From positions 62,001-126,000 of the forward strand of contig NZ_WKJH01000021.1 of assembly GCF_009674825.1 (NCBI RefSeq): DNA of 64,000 nucleotides, written 5' to 3'. Numbering within the stretch: position 1 is the first letter of the stretch; the number at the start of each line of letters is the position of its first letter. This stretch comes from Maribacter luteus (lineage in GTDB: Bacteria; Bacteroidota; Bacteroidia; Flavobacteriales; Flavobacteriaceae). This document shows, one piece after another, positions 25,560 to 35,461 of this stretch. The position numbers and the translations under genes were made by a program. The notes beneath the pieces were generated by a model. It did not search any database. It was not told the origin of the DNA and saw only the letters and a list, made by a program, of their open reading frames with translations.

Positions 25560-27308
25560 ATGTTTAAGCATTTATATTTGATCATTATATTTTTAGGGCT
25601 TTCCCAAATGGTCCTGGCCCAAGAAGAGGAAGATAATATCGGCACGGAAACGGTTACGGTGACCAAGGCGTATTCACCCACCATATCCGATGCATTTAAG
25701 ATTAAATCCGTTCCCAATCTTAACGATTCGATCGTGCTTCAGAAAAAGGAAATAGAATACAGAATATTTTCGGTACCTGTGGCTTCCACTTTTACTCCTG
25801 CAAAAGGGAAGGCTTCGGCGGTACAGAAATTACCTCCTCCTGAACTATATAATTCTTATGCTTCGGCAGGTCTTGGGAACCCAGGCAACCTAATGGCCAA
25901 ATTTTACACCAGTAGGGCAATCAATAGGGATGAAAGACTGGATGTAGGTTTTGATCATTATTCATCTTTGGCCAATATAGATAATGTTGATCTGGACAGT
26001 AAGTATGCGAACACTGAAATTGATGCTTCTTACTCAAAAAGGGATCGTGACCTTAATTGGGGCGCCGATGTTGGTCTACAACATCAAATGTACAATTGGT
26101 ACGGATTACCGGAAGACACCTATGATGCTGAAACCATAAATGATATAGATTCAAAACAGAATTACTTTATGGGTGAGGTCGGTGCTTATGTAAACGTGGA
26201 AGACTCCTATTTTAAAAATGCCGATATTAAATATAGACGTTTCTGGGATGCTGTTGAATCCGGGGAAAATAGGTTTATCGTTGGTGGCGGTCTTGAATTA
26301 CCTGTTGGGGAAGAAGTTTTGGGTATTAATGTAAAACTCGATTATGTTGGCGGTAGTTTTGCCAATGCCGATGTAGATGATACCAATAACGAGCAGGGAA
26401 TAGATTATAGTAATTTCCAGTTAGGGGTAAACCCTACAATACGTATGCTCAGGGATGATCTTACGGTAGATTTGGGTCTGAACATTGTCTATGGTATGGA
26501 TATGGAAGCAAGTGAAAACAACTTTTATATCTATCCGGCAGTTGCCGCATCATATCGCTTGTTAGAGGACAATGTTATTGTCTACGGAGGGGTGAAAGGG
26601 GAGTTGAAACAAAATTCATATTATGGTTTTGTAGAAGAGAACCCTTACGTGTCGCCAACCTTGGCCATTCAACCAACCGATTCGCAATATAATGCCTATG
26701 TCGGATTCAAGGGGCAGTTATTGCCCAACTTAAGTTATAATGTGAAAGGATCGTATACTGCTGAAAATCGGACCCCATTGTTCATTTTGAATCCAGAAAA
26801 CAGTTTTAGGGATGATGAAAAAGGGTATTATTACGGCAACTCTTTCCAATTGTTTTATGATGATATAAAAACCATAGGTTTGTTCGCAGAACTGAATGTT
26901 GATGTAAATCGAAATTTTACACTGGGCGTAAATGCCGAAGTATATGATTATGACACCGAAACGGACAATCCGGCTTGGAACCTTCCAGAGCTAAAAGGAT
27001 CTTTGTTCATGGATTATCAGATTGATGAAAAATGGTATATGGGTGTAAATCTGTTTTTTGTGGGCGAGCGGGAAGATTTCTCAACAGTTGCCATTCAAAA
27101 CCCAATACCAGGGGAGATCAATGCTACTTTAATAACCTTGGATAGTTATTTTGATGCCAATGCCCATGTAGGGTATCGAGTTAACGAACAATTGTCCTTT
27201 TTTGTAAAAGGGGCGAACCTGACCAATAATGACTATCAAAAATGGGCGAATTTTGCCGTTCAGGGATTTCAGATTCTTGGGGGTGCCACCTATAAATTCG
27301 ATTTTTGA
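25560..27308 (+). CDS. Outer-membrane barrel, plug-less TonB-receptor-like
   Basis: 582 residues with a signal peptide (ending MVLAQ) and an acidic N-terminus. VTVTKAYSPTISDAFKIK resembles a TonB-box/plug start, but the 130-residue plug domain is absent. The remainder alternates aromatic beta strands (ADIKYRRFWDAV, FYIYPAVAASYRLL) and ends in a C-terminal Phe (GGATYKFDF), the usual BAM recognition end of outer-membrane barrels. It is translated with the upstream TPR gene. It is probably a structural or assembly barrel rather than an active importer. Confidence 0.8.
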   Translation: MFKHLYLIIIFLGLSQMVLAQEEEDNIGTETVTVTKAYSPTISDAFKIKSVPNLNDSIVLQKKEIEYRIFSVPVASTFTPAKGKASAVQKLPPPELYNSYASAGLGNPGNLMAKFYTSRAINRDERLDVGFDHYSSLANIDNVDLDSKYANTEIDASYSKRDRDLNWGADVGLQHQMYNWYGLPEDTYDAETINDIDSKQNYFMGEVGAYVNVEDSYFKNADIKYRRFWDAVESGENRFIVGGGLELPVGEEVLGINVKLDYVGGSFANADVDDTNNEQGIDYSNFQLGVNPTIRMLRDDLTVDLGLNIVYGMDMEASENNFYIYPAVAASYRLLEDNVIVYGGVKGELKQNSYYGFVEENPYVSPTLAIQPTDSQYNAYVGFKGQLLPNLSYNVKGSYTAENRTPLFILNPENSFRDDEKGYYYGNSFQLFYDDIKTIGLFAELNVDVNRNFTLGVNAEVYDYDTETDNPAWNLPELKGSLFMDYQIDEKWYMGVNLFFVGEREDFSTVAIQNPIPGEINATLITLDSYFDANAHVGYRVNEQLSFFVKGANLTNNDYQKWANFAVQGFQILGGATYKFDF

Positions 27309-27413
27309 GAGTTGGGGAGCACAGCTCTTTGATAATCGATAAACGGTCATTTGCAACCCGTGTCAAAATGATGTAATACGTAAGAATTTACTACTTTAGA
27401 GGTGTCGTAAATA

Positions 27414-28544
27414 GTGGTATTTCTATTGTCTCCCTTTCAAAAACATATCTCTTGGGTAGCATGCATCTTTTGCGTGGCTTTGGGCATGACTCAAAACCTG
27501 ATCGTAAATCCTAGTTTTGAGGCGCATGTTGGTTGCCCTCAGATATTGGGCAGTTTTAATGAAGATGTTGAAGGTTGGTCTACCCCGACAACCGGTTCCA
27601 CTGATTATTTCAATGGTTGTAGTACCGCAATGGGAACCCCCGAAAATTTTAACGGTTCACAGCCCGCAGATTTCGGTATAGGGTATGCGGGGTTGTATCT
27701 GTATGCGCCGGGGGATTATCGGGAGTATATTCAAGCTGGGTTATTACAACCTCTTAAAAAAGGGAAAAAATATAAGATCTCATTTTATGTAAGTCTTGCT
27801 GAACGATCAGATTTTGCCATAAAGGAATTCGGACTTCTTTTTTCAAAGAACAAGTTGGATTTTCCCATTCGGAAAGAGCTTTCAAAAATGCATTTGTACA
27901 AAGACACCGAAAATGAATATCACTACATGGAAATAGGGTATTCGAACTTTTTGGATGATACCAAGGATTGGATCTTGGTCCATTCCCAATTCGTGGCAAA
28001 AGGTAATGAGCGGTTCCTGACTTTCGGGAATTTCAAGAACAATAAGCGCACCCGATTGTTCAAAACCAAACGAAATGCCAAACAAGGGGCATACTATTAT
28101 ATTGATATGGTATTATTGGAGTCGGCCGAAAAAACCGATTTTGCCGAAAAGCCGAGGACTATTGTGAATGTACCGGAAAAAGGGAAAATCACATTGGATC
28201 AAAACCATGTCTTTGAAAATGTTTTCTTTCATTTTGATAAAGCAGGGTTATTGCCGGAATCCTCTAAAGAAATAGAACATATTTATGATGTCTTACAACT
28301 GGATCCCACTTTGGATATCCAAATTCATGGGCACACCGATTCTATTGGTTCAGAAGAATACAATCTAACCTTGTCAGAATCTAGGGCAAAAGCAGTTGCA
28401 GCGTATTTAATTGCCTTAGGGCTCGCAGAAAACCGCATTTTATGGCAGGGCCATGGTGGAGCCAAACCCATTGTCAGTAATGCATCTGAAGATGGAAGAA
28501 AACAGAACCGAAGGGTAGAGTTCATAATCACTGAAAGAAAGTAA
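27414..28544 (+). CDS. OmpA-family outer-membrane/peptidoglycan-binding protein
   Basis: 376 residues. An N-terminal hydrophobic signal (WVACIFCVALGM) is followed by a beta-rich domain of about 220 residues starting NLIVNPSFE, a carbohydrate-binding-like beta-jelly-roll pattern. The C-terminal OmpA domain is at about 265-376: FFHFDKAGLL, IQIHGHTDSIGS, the TLSESRAKAVAAYL helix and GRKQNRRVEF. The OmpA domain binds diaminopimelate in murein. There is no suitable ATG. GTG 27414 or TTG 27426 must serve as the start, since both lie just before the signal peptide. Confidence 0.82.
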   Translation: MVFLLSPFQKHISWVACIFCVALGMTQNLIVNPSFEAHVGCPQILGSFNEDVEGWSTPTTGSTDYFNGCSTAMGTPENFNGSQPADFGIGYAGLYLYAPGDYREYIQAGLLQPLKKGKKYKISFYVSLAERSDFAIKEFGLLFSKNKLDFPIRKELSKMHLYKDTENEYHYMEIGYSNFLDDTKDWILVHSQFVAKGNERFLTFGNFKNNKRTRLFKTKRNAKQGAYYYIDMVLLESAEKTDFAEKPRTIVNVPEKGKITLDQNHVFENVFFHFDKAGLLPESSKEIEHIYDVLQLDPTLDIQIHGHTDSIGSEEYNLTLSESRAKAVAAYLIALGLAENRILWQGHGGAKPIVSNASEDGRKQNRRVEFIITERK

Positions 28545-28618
28545 ATTGTCATCTTGGGGGCTACCTCTTTTATGTAACAAATGTTAAAAAAAACCCAAAG
28601 AAACAAATGTTAATTCGT

Positions 28619-28626
28619 TAACTTTG
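28619..28626 (+). promoter_or_regulatory. -7 element of TPR-LuxR regulator gene
   Basis: TAACTTTG is a perfect TAnnTTTG, 27 bases before the TTG start codon at 28653. This supports that unusual start. No clear TTG is seen at -33. Confidence 0.45.
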
Positions 28627-28652
28627 GTTACACCTTAAAATGTAGTTTACCA

Positions 28653-30260
28653 TTGTCGTTAATTCGTTTTAAAGATTTCCTTTTTGTTTTAGTATTCTGG
28701 TTTTTGCTTCTAGGAAAATCATATGGCCAGAATAGCAAATCCCTTGTCGATATTTCCAACGAGTTCAGTGTACTGAAAAGTCAGGTAAATGATACCTTGA
28801 AGGTCGAGAAACTAATCGAACTATATAAAACTTCCATCTATCAGGGTGCTATACGAAAAGATATTCTAGACGAAGCCCTGCTCATATCCGAATCCATATT
28901 TTATATAAATGGAATAGGTAAATGCTACAATAGATTGGGTATCACGGCACGGTATGAGCATGATTATATTCAGTCTATTACGTATCACAAACGTGCATTG
29001 AGTTATTTTGAGAAAAGTACGGATACCTTGTCAAAGATCAAATGCCTGAACAGTATAGGGGTATCTTATAGAAAATTGAATTTAGAGAGTGAGGCTTACG
29101 ATAATTACTTAAATGCTTTACGGCTTTCAGAAGCAACAAATGATGACAAAAGCATCGCTATAGCACTGAGCGGTATAGGCAATGTTTTTTTAGATACTGA
29201 AGAATACGATCAAGCGCTTCCCATTTTCAAAAGGGCCTTGATGATTGAAAGGGAAAGCGATAATTTTAGGGGTCAAGAGTATGCTTTTGCCAATATAGGG
29301 GAGGTGTATCTTAATCTGAAAAAATTCGATTCAGCCCGGGTTTATTTCAATAGGGCCTTGAAGCTTGCCGTTGACCACCCAAGGAAAGAAGGAGTAGCTT
29401 TGATAAATAATTATCAGGGCCTGTTATCCCAAAAAGAAGGAAATTTCAAGGAATCTACCAGAAACTATGAGAAGGCGATTCCGTTATTGAAAAAATTCAA
29501 TAACACAAGATATTTAAGCAACACCCAAATTAATATCGGAATAAATAAAACCTTCACAGAAGAATATCCCCAAGCATTGGAATTTATTAATGCCGGATTG
29601 CAAAATGCCTTAAAAATACAATCTCGACAGAATATTGAGTTGGGCTATGATGCGTTGGCAACTTACCATACGAAAACCAATAATTACAAAGAGGCCCTAC
29701 AGGCGTATAAAAAAGCTACTAAATACCATGATAGTATAGTGAATGTGGTATCAAAGAAGAATATGATCGCCGCGCAAATACAATATGAAAGTGCAAAGAA
29801 AGATGCTCAGATCAAAAATTTGGCAGAAGCGAATAAATTGAGTTTGGAAAAGACCAGAAGAAGGTCACTTTCATTATGGATAGGTACTATCGTCAGTGCC
29901 TTGATTATATCACTTTTATTGGTGTTCATTAATTTATTGCGCAAAAACCGGGCGTTGGATTTGGAAAGGAAAAATATTGAGCTTAAAAAATATATGGGGC
30001 AAATAAACGATCTACGTGCACAAATGCAATCTAAAAGTGACGAAGATGAAAATGAATGGATATCGAACTTGGATCAATTCGATCTATCCAAAAGAGAGAT
30101 AGAAGTACTTCAGTTGATCTCCGATGGTTTTAATAATGATGAAATAGCGGAGCAATTATTTGTTTCAAAAAACACGGTTAAAACACATATTCAACATATC
30201 TATTCAAAATTGGATGTAAAAAACAGGGTTCAGGCCATGAAGAAGGTCGCTATCGTATAA
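28653..30260 (+). CDS. Membrane-spanning TPR / LuxR-type transcriptional regulator
   Basis: 535 residues. A signal or anchor segment ([18 protein letters not shown]) is followed by about eight TPR repeats (residues 40-390). A transmembrane helix lies at about 403-425 ([20 protein letters not shown]), then a basic coiled-coil linker, and a LuxR/GerE helix-turn-helix at the C-terminus ([34 protein letters not shown]). The layout implies a periplasmic TPR sensor connected through the membrane to a cytoplasmic DNA-binding domain, a form common in Bacteroidota. Target genes are unknown. The neighbouring OmpA and lipoprotein genes are candidates. The start codon is TTG. Confidence 0.85.
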   Translation: MSLIRFKDFLFVLVFWFLLLGKSYGQNSKSLVDISNEFSVLKSQVNDTLKVEKLIELYKTSIYQGAIRKDILDEALLISESIFYINGIGKCYNRLGITARYEHDYIQSITYHKRALSYFEKSTDTLSKIKCLNSIGVSYRKLNLESEAYDNYLNALRLSEATNDDKSIAIALSGIGNVFLDTEEYDQALPIFKRALMIERESDNFRGQEYAFANIGEVYLNLKKFDSARVYFNRALKLAVDHPRKEGVALINNYQGLLSQKEGNFKESTRNYEKAIPLLKKFNNTRYLSNTQINIGINKTFTEEYPQALEFINAGLQNALKIQSRQNIELGYDALATYHTKTNNYKEALQAYKKATKYHDSIVNVVSKKNMIAAQIQYESAKKDAQIKNLAEANKLSLEKTRRRSLSLWIGTIVSALIISLLLVFINLLRKNRALDLERKNIELKKYMGQINDLRAQMQSKSDEDENEWISNLDQFDLSKREIEVLQLISDGFNNDEIAEQLFVSKNTVKTHIQHIYSKLDVKNRVQAMKKVAIV

Positions 30261-30399
30261 TTTGTTCAGTATCCCCTTATTTACTTGATGCTTACACCTT
30301 TAAATCATCCTTTCGGGTGATATAAATCACACTTTTTGATGACGATCCATAGTATAGGGTAAGGTAATTTCAACCTTAAATTAATATAAAACCTAAACT

Positions 30400-31674
30400 A
30401 TGAAATCACTCTTAAGATTATCTGTCTTATTGGCCATTTTCTTGTTTGCGCCGCAAGTTTCCCATGGTCAATTTTTAAAAAAACTCACTAAAAAAGCGAA
30501 GGCCAAAATAGAACAGGAAGCTGAAAACCGTTCGGAAAAAAGGGTCAACGACAAGATCGATGAAGAATTCGATAAGGCAGAGGATGCCATCGATGGAAAG
30601 GAAAAAGATAGTACGGCCAAAGGGAGCGAACAGAAGGGAAATCAGTCCGGCTCAACAGAAAATGGTACTGAAACTTCCGATTCGCAACGGCAAAAAGGAC
30701 CTAATGTGGTTTGGAGCAAATTTGACTTTATTCCCGGTGATACCGTGATTTTTGAAGACGGTCCGAGTATCGATGAAGAAAACGGGGAATTTCCAAGTCG
30801 ATGGGATTTAGTAAAAGGGCAAGTCGAAATCGCTAATATCGATGGTGAAAATGTAATGATGTTTATTGATGGAAACCCTACGATTGTTCCATACTTGAAA
30901 AATTCAAAAGAAGATTACTTACCAGAAGTTTTTACCATAGAATTTGATTTCTACAAACCTGTAAATGGAAATAGAATATCTGTGAGTTTATTTGATGATA
31001 AGAATCAGAAGGATGCCCCTTCCGCTATGTATATGGATATAGGTTCTGGTCGAGTAGCTGAAAAATTGGCCGGGGTAAATGGGGAAATGCCCGGTATAGA
31101 TCATACCAATTCTGACGATGCTCGTTGGATCCATATTTCAATCGCGTTCACAAAAGGCAAACTAAAAGTGTATATGGATGATACACGCCTTATAAATATT
31201 CCCCATTATTCAGGAAATCCGTCGGGTCTTACTTTACAAGCCTATTGGGCTGATTTAGGGGAAGACAAAGCTTTTTATTTTAAAAATATTCGTATTGCCA
31301 AAGGCGGCGTAAAATATTACGACCGGGTACTTTCGGAGGGGAAGATTATTGTAAACGGAATCAAGTTCGATGTGAATAAAGCAACACTTAAAGCTGAAAG
31401 TATGGGGCCGATCAACAAGATATTCCAGCTAATGCAAAAACAACCCGATCTTAACTTTAGTGTAGAAGGCCATACGGACAGTGATGGCAGTGAGACTTCA
31501 AATATGACCTTATCCAAGGCAAGGGGAAAAACAGTCATGGATAAATTAATTGAAATGGGAATTGCTCCGAACAGACTTAAATCAGACGGTTTTGGAGAGT
31601 CTAAGCCCATTGATAATAATAGTACCCCAGAAGGAAAAGCAAATAATAGACGTGTAGAGTTTGTAAAATTTTAA
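30400..31674 (+). CDS. OmpA-family protein
   Basis: 424 residues: signal peptide (LSVLLAIFLFAPQVSHGQ), a lysine/glutamate-rich helical linker (about 25-95), a beta-rich lectin-like middle part (105-310, for example FTIEFDFYKP and LKVYMDDTRLINIPHYSG) and a C-terminal OmpA domain at about 315-424 (GIKFDVNKATL, SVEGHTDSDGS, TLSKARGKTVMDKLIEMG, ANNRRVEFVKF). It is predicted to be periplasmic or outer-membrane associated and to bind murein. It is first of three co-oriented genes with short gaps (3 and 13 bases). Confidence 0.85.
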   Translation: MKSLLRLSVLLAIFLFAPQVSHGQFLKKLTKKAKAKIEQEAENRSEKRVNDKIDEEFDKAEDAIDGKEKDSTAKGSEQKGNQSGSTENGTETSDSQRQKGPNVVWSKFDFIPGDTVIFEDGPSIDEENGEFPSRWDLVKGQVEIANIDGENVMMFIDGNPTIVPYLKNSKEDYLPEVFTIEFDFYKPVNGNRISVSLFDDKNQKDAPSAMYMDIGSGRVAEKLAGVNGEMPGIDHTNSDDARWIHISIAFTKGKLKVYMDDTRLINIPHYSGNPSGLTLQAYWADLGEDKAFYFKNIRIAKGGVKYYDRVLSEGKIIVNGIKFDVNKATLKAESMGPINKIFQLMQKQPDLNFSVEGHTDSDGSETSNMTLSKARGKTVMDKLIEMGIAPNRLKSDGFGESKPIDNNSTPEGKANNRRVEFVKF

Positions 31675-31677
31675 AAC

Positions 31678-32916
31678 ATGAAAAAAGTATATCTATTACT
31701 AATGGTCTTTTCCATATTGGTAGAATTTGCCAATGCACAAAAATCACAAATCGTAGGAAATTGGCTGGTACAAAAAGTTGAAGTCGATAATAAGGTAGAA
31801 GAACCTTATATGGTCGCTGATTTTATGGGTGATGGCAAAATGGTTATGATGGGAGTGGAAGTCGGTACTTGGGATTACAACAAGAAAGAGCATTCCGTCG
31901 TAATGAAATCAGGGTTTGATAAAGATTTCAATGGTGAAGGAAAGATTTTGGAATTGAACGATCGTGAGTTGATCGTTCTAAAAGACGGGGCAAAAGTTTT
32001 TTATGACAAACTGGACTTGAATAAAATCATGGAAGAGAACAAAAACTCCGGACTACTGGGAATATGGGAATTCAAGAATATGCCATACCAAGATACTAAT
32101 TCGGTTATGACTTTTGAAGAACCTGATGTATTCACTTTTGTTCAAAAAGAAGAATACCATGAAACCAACATAAATGGCACCTGGATTTTTGATAAAAAGA
32201 AACGTTCAGTGATTCTTATTGGTTTCCGAAGTGATGCTATGTTAAGAGGGGAAAGTGAAATAATGACCATAAACGAGGCTGGTTTTGAATTGAGGAACAA
32301 GGGAAAGGTATATAAGGCCATTAAAAAAGTTAGGCCCATAACAATAGCCGAAAGTGATATGAACATTGAACAACTTGCATTTTCTGAAGAAGATTTTTTT
32401 ACGGAAGATGGGGATTATAAATATTACAGCGAAGTAGAAAAGTTGCCATGGCACGACATGCATTTATTACTTGATCAACTTTCGGGAATTAAGCAGTTGG
32501 TCTATTCATACAATAAGTTGAATGAGGAATCGAATACTTTCGACACTGAAATACTCAAAGCAAATGTCTTTGTTGAAAAAGAGCAGCAAAGGTTAAAGGT
32601 AGATAATATTTTTTACGGTTTTGATAGATTTAGTTCACCAGAAGATGTTGACTTTCCTGAAAATGATGAAAATGGGGATAATGATTTATACCCCTTAAAT
32701 GAAAGTATGTACCGGGTCTTGGGCCAAGAAGAACTTGACCTTGGTTTAGGAACCTTTGCCTGTACGGTCGTTGAAGCCCTTAATAGTAATGGGGAGCAAC
32801 TCAAAATTTGGCTTATTAACGACAAACCTGCCGTTATTGCCAAACTCATAAAAGCATCTGATTCATATGATCATTATTATTCGGTTTATGAATTACAAGA
32901 AATTATCAATAAATAA
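31678..32916 (+). CDS. Exported protein of unknown function, lipocalin-like repeats
   Basis: 412 residues with a signal peptide (KVYLLLMVFSILVEFANA). Two consecutive beta-rich segments begin with a lipocalin-like GNW or GIWEF motif (near 27 and 123), suggesting a duplicated small barrel. The last 200 residues are unrecognised. The start lies three bases after the OmpA-family stop, so co-translation is likely. Function is unknown. Confidence 0.75.
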   Translation: MKKVYLLLMVFSILVEFANAQKSQIVGNWLVQKVEVDNKVEEPYMVADFMGDGKMVMMGVEVGTWDYNKKEHSVVMKSGFDKDFNGEGKILELNDRELIVLKDGAKVFYDKLDLNKIMEENKNSGLLGIWEFKNMPYQDTNSVMTFEEPDVFTFVQKEEYHETNINGTWIFDKKKRSVILIGFRSDAMLRGESEIMTINEAGFELRNKGKVYKAIKKVRPITIAESDMNIEQLAFSEEDFFTEDGDYKYYSEVEKLPWHDMHLLLDQLSGIKQLVYSYNKLNEESNTFDTEILKANVFVEKEQQRLKVDNIFYGFDRFSSPEDVDFPENDENGDNDLYPLNESMYRVLGQEELDLGLGTFACTVVEALNSNGEQLKIWLINDKPAVIAKLIKASDSYDHYYSVYELQEIINK

Positions 32917-32929
32917 TACCTTATTTGAA

Positions 32930-33817
32930 ATGAAAAAATTAAGCATACTCCTTTTGTTATGTTTTGTGGCCATGGGCTGCAAAGGAAATGGCGAGAATAA
33001 AATCGATAGCGCGCTAGCTAGCGCAAATACCCAGGACAAACAATTAAAACGGTATGGGATTGAATCTGGTAGCATAGCCTATAAGTCGAGTATTTCGGGA
33101 AAAGTCATGGGATCTACGATTTCCGGTTCCGGTACCGAAAGTCTATATTTTAAGGATTGGGGTGCGGTTGAGTTGTTAGAGGAGGAATCTACACAGACTA
33201 CGACTTCAACGATTTTTGGTAAAACAAGCACGGAAACCTCGTCTACACATACCATGAATAAGTTGGAAAATGGGGATGGTTATGCCGTGGATTTCAAAAG
33301 GAAGGAAATTCGCAAGAACAAAGATATGGCCATGGGAATGACCAAAATGTTCCAAAAAGATGCCGATGCCGGTAAGGTAGGGAAAGAACTTTTTGAAAGC
33401 ATGGGAGGTAAACTTATAGGTTCAGAGGTGGTTCTGGGCTATGAGTGTGAAATTTGGGATTTAATGGGGATAAAACAATGGCTGTATAAAGGGGTGTTGA
33501 TGAAATCTGAAGGTACTTTAATGGGCATTACGACCGTTAAAGAGGCAACTCATGCAAAGTTCAATCAAAGCCTTCCCGATTCTAGTTTTGACTTGCCCGA
33601 TTTTCCTGTTATAGAAACGGAGGGTTTTATGGGCGATGAATCCTTTGATGTTGATATGGATGAAATGAAGGCAGATATGGATCGTATGAAAAGTATGTCA
33701 TATGAAGATTGGAAAAAAATGGCAACAGCCGATGATCCGGAAATGCAAGCTATGGGTGAGGAAGAATTAAGGCAGACTTACGATATGATGCAGAAAGTGA
33801 TACGAATGGGCCAATAG
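32930..33817 (+). CDS. Lipoprotein, DUF4412-like
   Basis: About 295 residues starting MKKLSILLLLCFVAMGC, a lipobox with AMGC. The beta-rich middle (KVMGSTISGSGTESLYFKDW, YECEIWDLMGIKQWLYKGV) resembles DUF4412/LolA-like lipoprotein folds. The C-terminal 50 residues are methionine- and acid-rich and helical (DMDEMKADMDRMKSM), which is unusual. Start ATG 32930 was chosen because the frame upstream lacks a signal. It is third in an operon that ends at the terminator 33854-33885. Confidence 0.75.
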   Translation: MKKLSILLLLCFVAMGCKGNGENKIDSALASANTQDKQLKRYGIESGSIAYKSSISGKVMGSTISGSGTESLYFKDWGAVELLEEESTQTTTSTIFGKTSTETSSTHTMNKLENGDGYAVDFKRKEIRKNKDMAMGMTKMFQKDADAGKVGKELFESMGGKLIGSEVVLGYECEIWDLMGIKQWLYKGVLMKSEGTLMGITTVKEATHAKFNQSLPDSSFDLPDFPVIETEGFMGDESFDVDMDEMKADMDRMKSMSYEDWKKMATADDPEMQAMGEEELRQTYDMMQKVIRMGQ

Positions 33818-33853
33818 ATTCGTGATCACTTATTCGGAATTTTAAGATTAGCG

Positions 33854-33885
33854 AAAAAAACCTGACGGAATCGTCGGGTTTTTTT
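33854..33885 (+). terminator. Intrinsic terminator of OmpA operon
   Basis: An AAAACCTGACG / CGTCGGGTTTT stem with one wobble pair and a four-base loop is followed by a T run. Confidence 0.88.
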
Positions 33886-34046
33886 GTGTAACGGGTAATT
33901 TAAAGATGAAGGAAACAAATTAAAATAAAGTCGCATCTGAGAATAAAACTTCAATAATTTCCAATAGAAGTTAAACTGATGTAAAAAACGGTTTCAATCC
34001 TGTTGTTTAATACAAAACACGTAATTTCGCCCTTTGAATTTTCGCT

Positions 34047-35351
34047 ATGGATAAGGTAAATCGTTTTTCACTTGTAAATCCTGCTAAAAGTCCTTTTTTT
34101 TATGGTTATGTGATACTTGTAGTAGGTACATTGGGTATTTACTTCAGTATTCCCGGTCAGACCATTGGGGTGTCGGTTTTTACCGACCCCGTAAAAGATG
34201 CTTTGGGGCTTTCAAGAAATCAGTTCAGTAATGCCTATATGATCGGTACTATTCTCAGTTCTTTATTCATAGGTAGGGCCGGTATTTGGTTTGATAAATA
34301 TGGGGCAAGATATACGGCTTTCTTTGCAGCCCTTACGTTGGCGATCGCTCTGGTACTTTGTTCTTGGTCGCTGAAAATGAGTAATCTCGTAAAGGATATC
34401 TTGGTTTTGGATTCATGGTTGATCCCTTTTACGATAATGACATTACTCTTCTTTTTGATCCGTTTTTCTGGTCAAGGGGTATTGACCATGGCCTCGCGGA
34501 ACGTTATAATGATTTGGTTCGATAAAAACAGGGGCAAGGTGAACGCTTTCAGTAGTATTGCCATTTCCTTTGGTTTCTCATCATCCCCTTTATGGGTCAA
34601 TTTTTTGATAGAGGATTATAATTGGGAAGGGGCGTGGCGCATAATGGCCCTCGGGCTTTTGGTTTTTAGCGTTGTCATAATTCAATTTTATAAAAATAGA
34701 CCGGAAGAACACGGCCTATTGCCAGATGGTGTTGGTAAGCCGGAAAAAACAACAGAAGTAACTAAGGAAGAAAAGAAACAATATACCTTACAAGAGGCGA
34801 AAGGCACCAGGGCATTTTGGATGTATGCCTTAATGCTGTCTTTCAATAGTTTCTTTATTACGGGTCTTACCTTTCATGTAGTTTCCATTTTCGCCAGTGA
34901 AGGCTATCCGAAGTCAGTGGCCATTTCCATATTTTTACCTGCTTCAGTAGTGGCGGTCAGTATTTCCACGATATTTAATTATTTAAGTGATTACCTTTCA
35001 CTGAAACTGTATTTATTTCTTATGATAGTGGGTGGTATACTCGCTTCAATGGGACTTATGGTGCTGTCCTCTTCGTTTGGTATTTATCTGTTAATAGCTG
35101 GGATCGGTACCATGGGCGGTTTTTTTGCCGTTCTGAATGCCATTGCTTGGCCTCGGTTTTATGGGCGTAACCATCTTGGGGCCATAACAGGGAAGATTAT
35201 GGGGCTGATCGTTTTAGCGAGTGCATTGGCTCCCTCTGTTTTTAGCTTATGGTACGATACATTGGATTCATACAGCTTATTGGGTTATGTAGGTTTGGCA
35301 TTCTTGACCTTTCTGACCATTGGGTCTTTAAAGGCAAACAACCCACAATAG
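34047..35351 (+). CDS. MFS transporter
   Basis: 434 residues with about 12 hydrophobic helices and a central cytoplasmic loop rich in lysine and glutamate (about 225-250). The loop-2/3 signature appears as GRAGIWFDKYGARY. By general pattern it is closest to the oxalate/formate antiporter-like and monocarboxylate branch of MFS, but the substrate cannot be assigned. A near-consensus -7 (TAATTTCG) lies just upstream. It is encoded alone before the B1 metallo-beta-lactamase gene, about 110 bases apart, so operon membership is uncertain. Confidence 0.88.
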   Translation: MDKVNRFSLVNPAKSPFFYGYVILVVGTLGIYFSIPGQTIGVSVFTDPVKDALGLSRNQFSNAYMIGTILSSLFIGRAGIWFDKYGARYTAFFAALTLAIALVLCSWSLKMSNLVKDILVLDSWLIPFTIMTLLFFLIRFSGQGVLTMASRNVIMIWFDKNRGKVNAFSSIAISFGFSSSPLWVNFLIEDYNWEGAWRIMALGLLVFSVVIIQFYKNRPEEHGLLPDGVGKPEKTTEVTKEEKKQYTLQEAKGTRAFWMYALMLSFNSFFITGLTFHVVSIFASEGYPKSVAISIFLPASVVAVSISTIFNYLSDYLSLKLYLFLMIVGGILASMGLMVLSSSFGIYLLIAGIGTMGGFFAVLNAIAWPRFYGRNHLGAITGKIMGLIVLASALAPSVFSLWYDTLDSYSLLGYVGLAFLTFLTIGSLKANNPQ

Positions 35352-35461
35352 GGATTCGGTGTATTTATGAGTAAGGAAAGTTCACCTATGGTAAAGGCGC
35401 TTTTGTTTTTTTATTCTTTAACTTGCTATGTTTAGATGTAAAAAGTTAAGTTGGTCTACCT

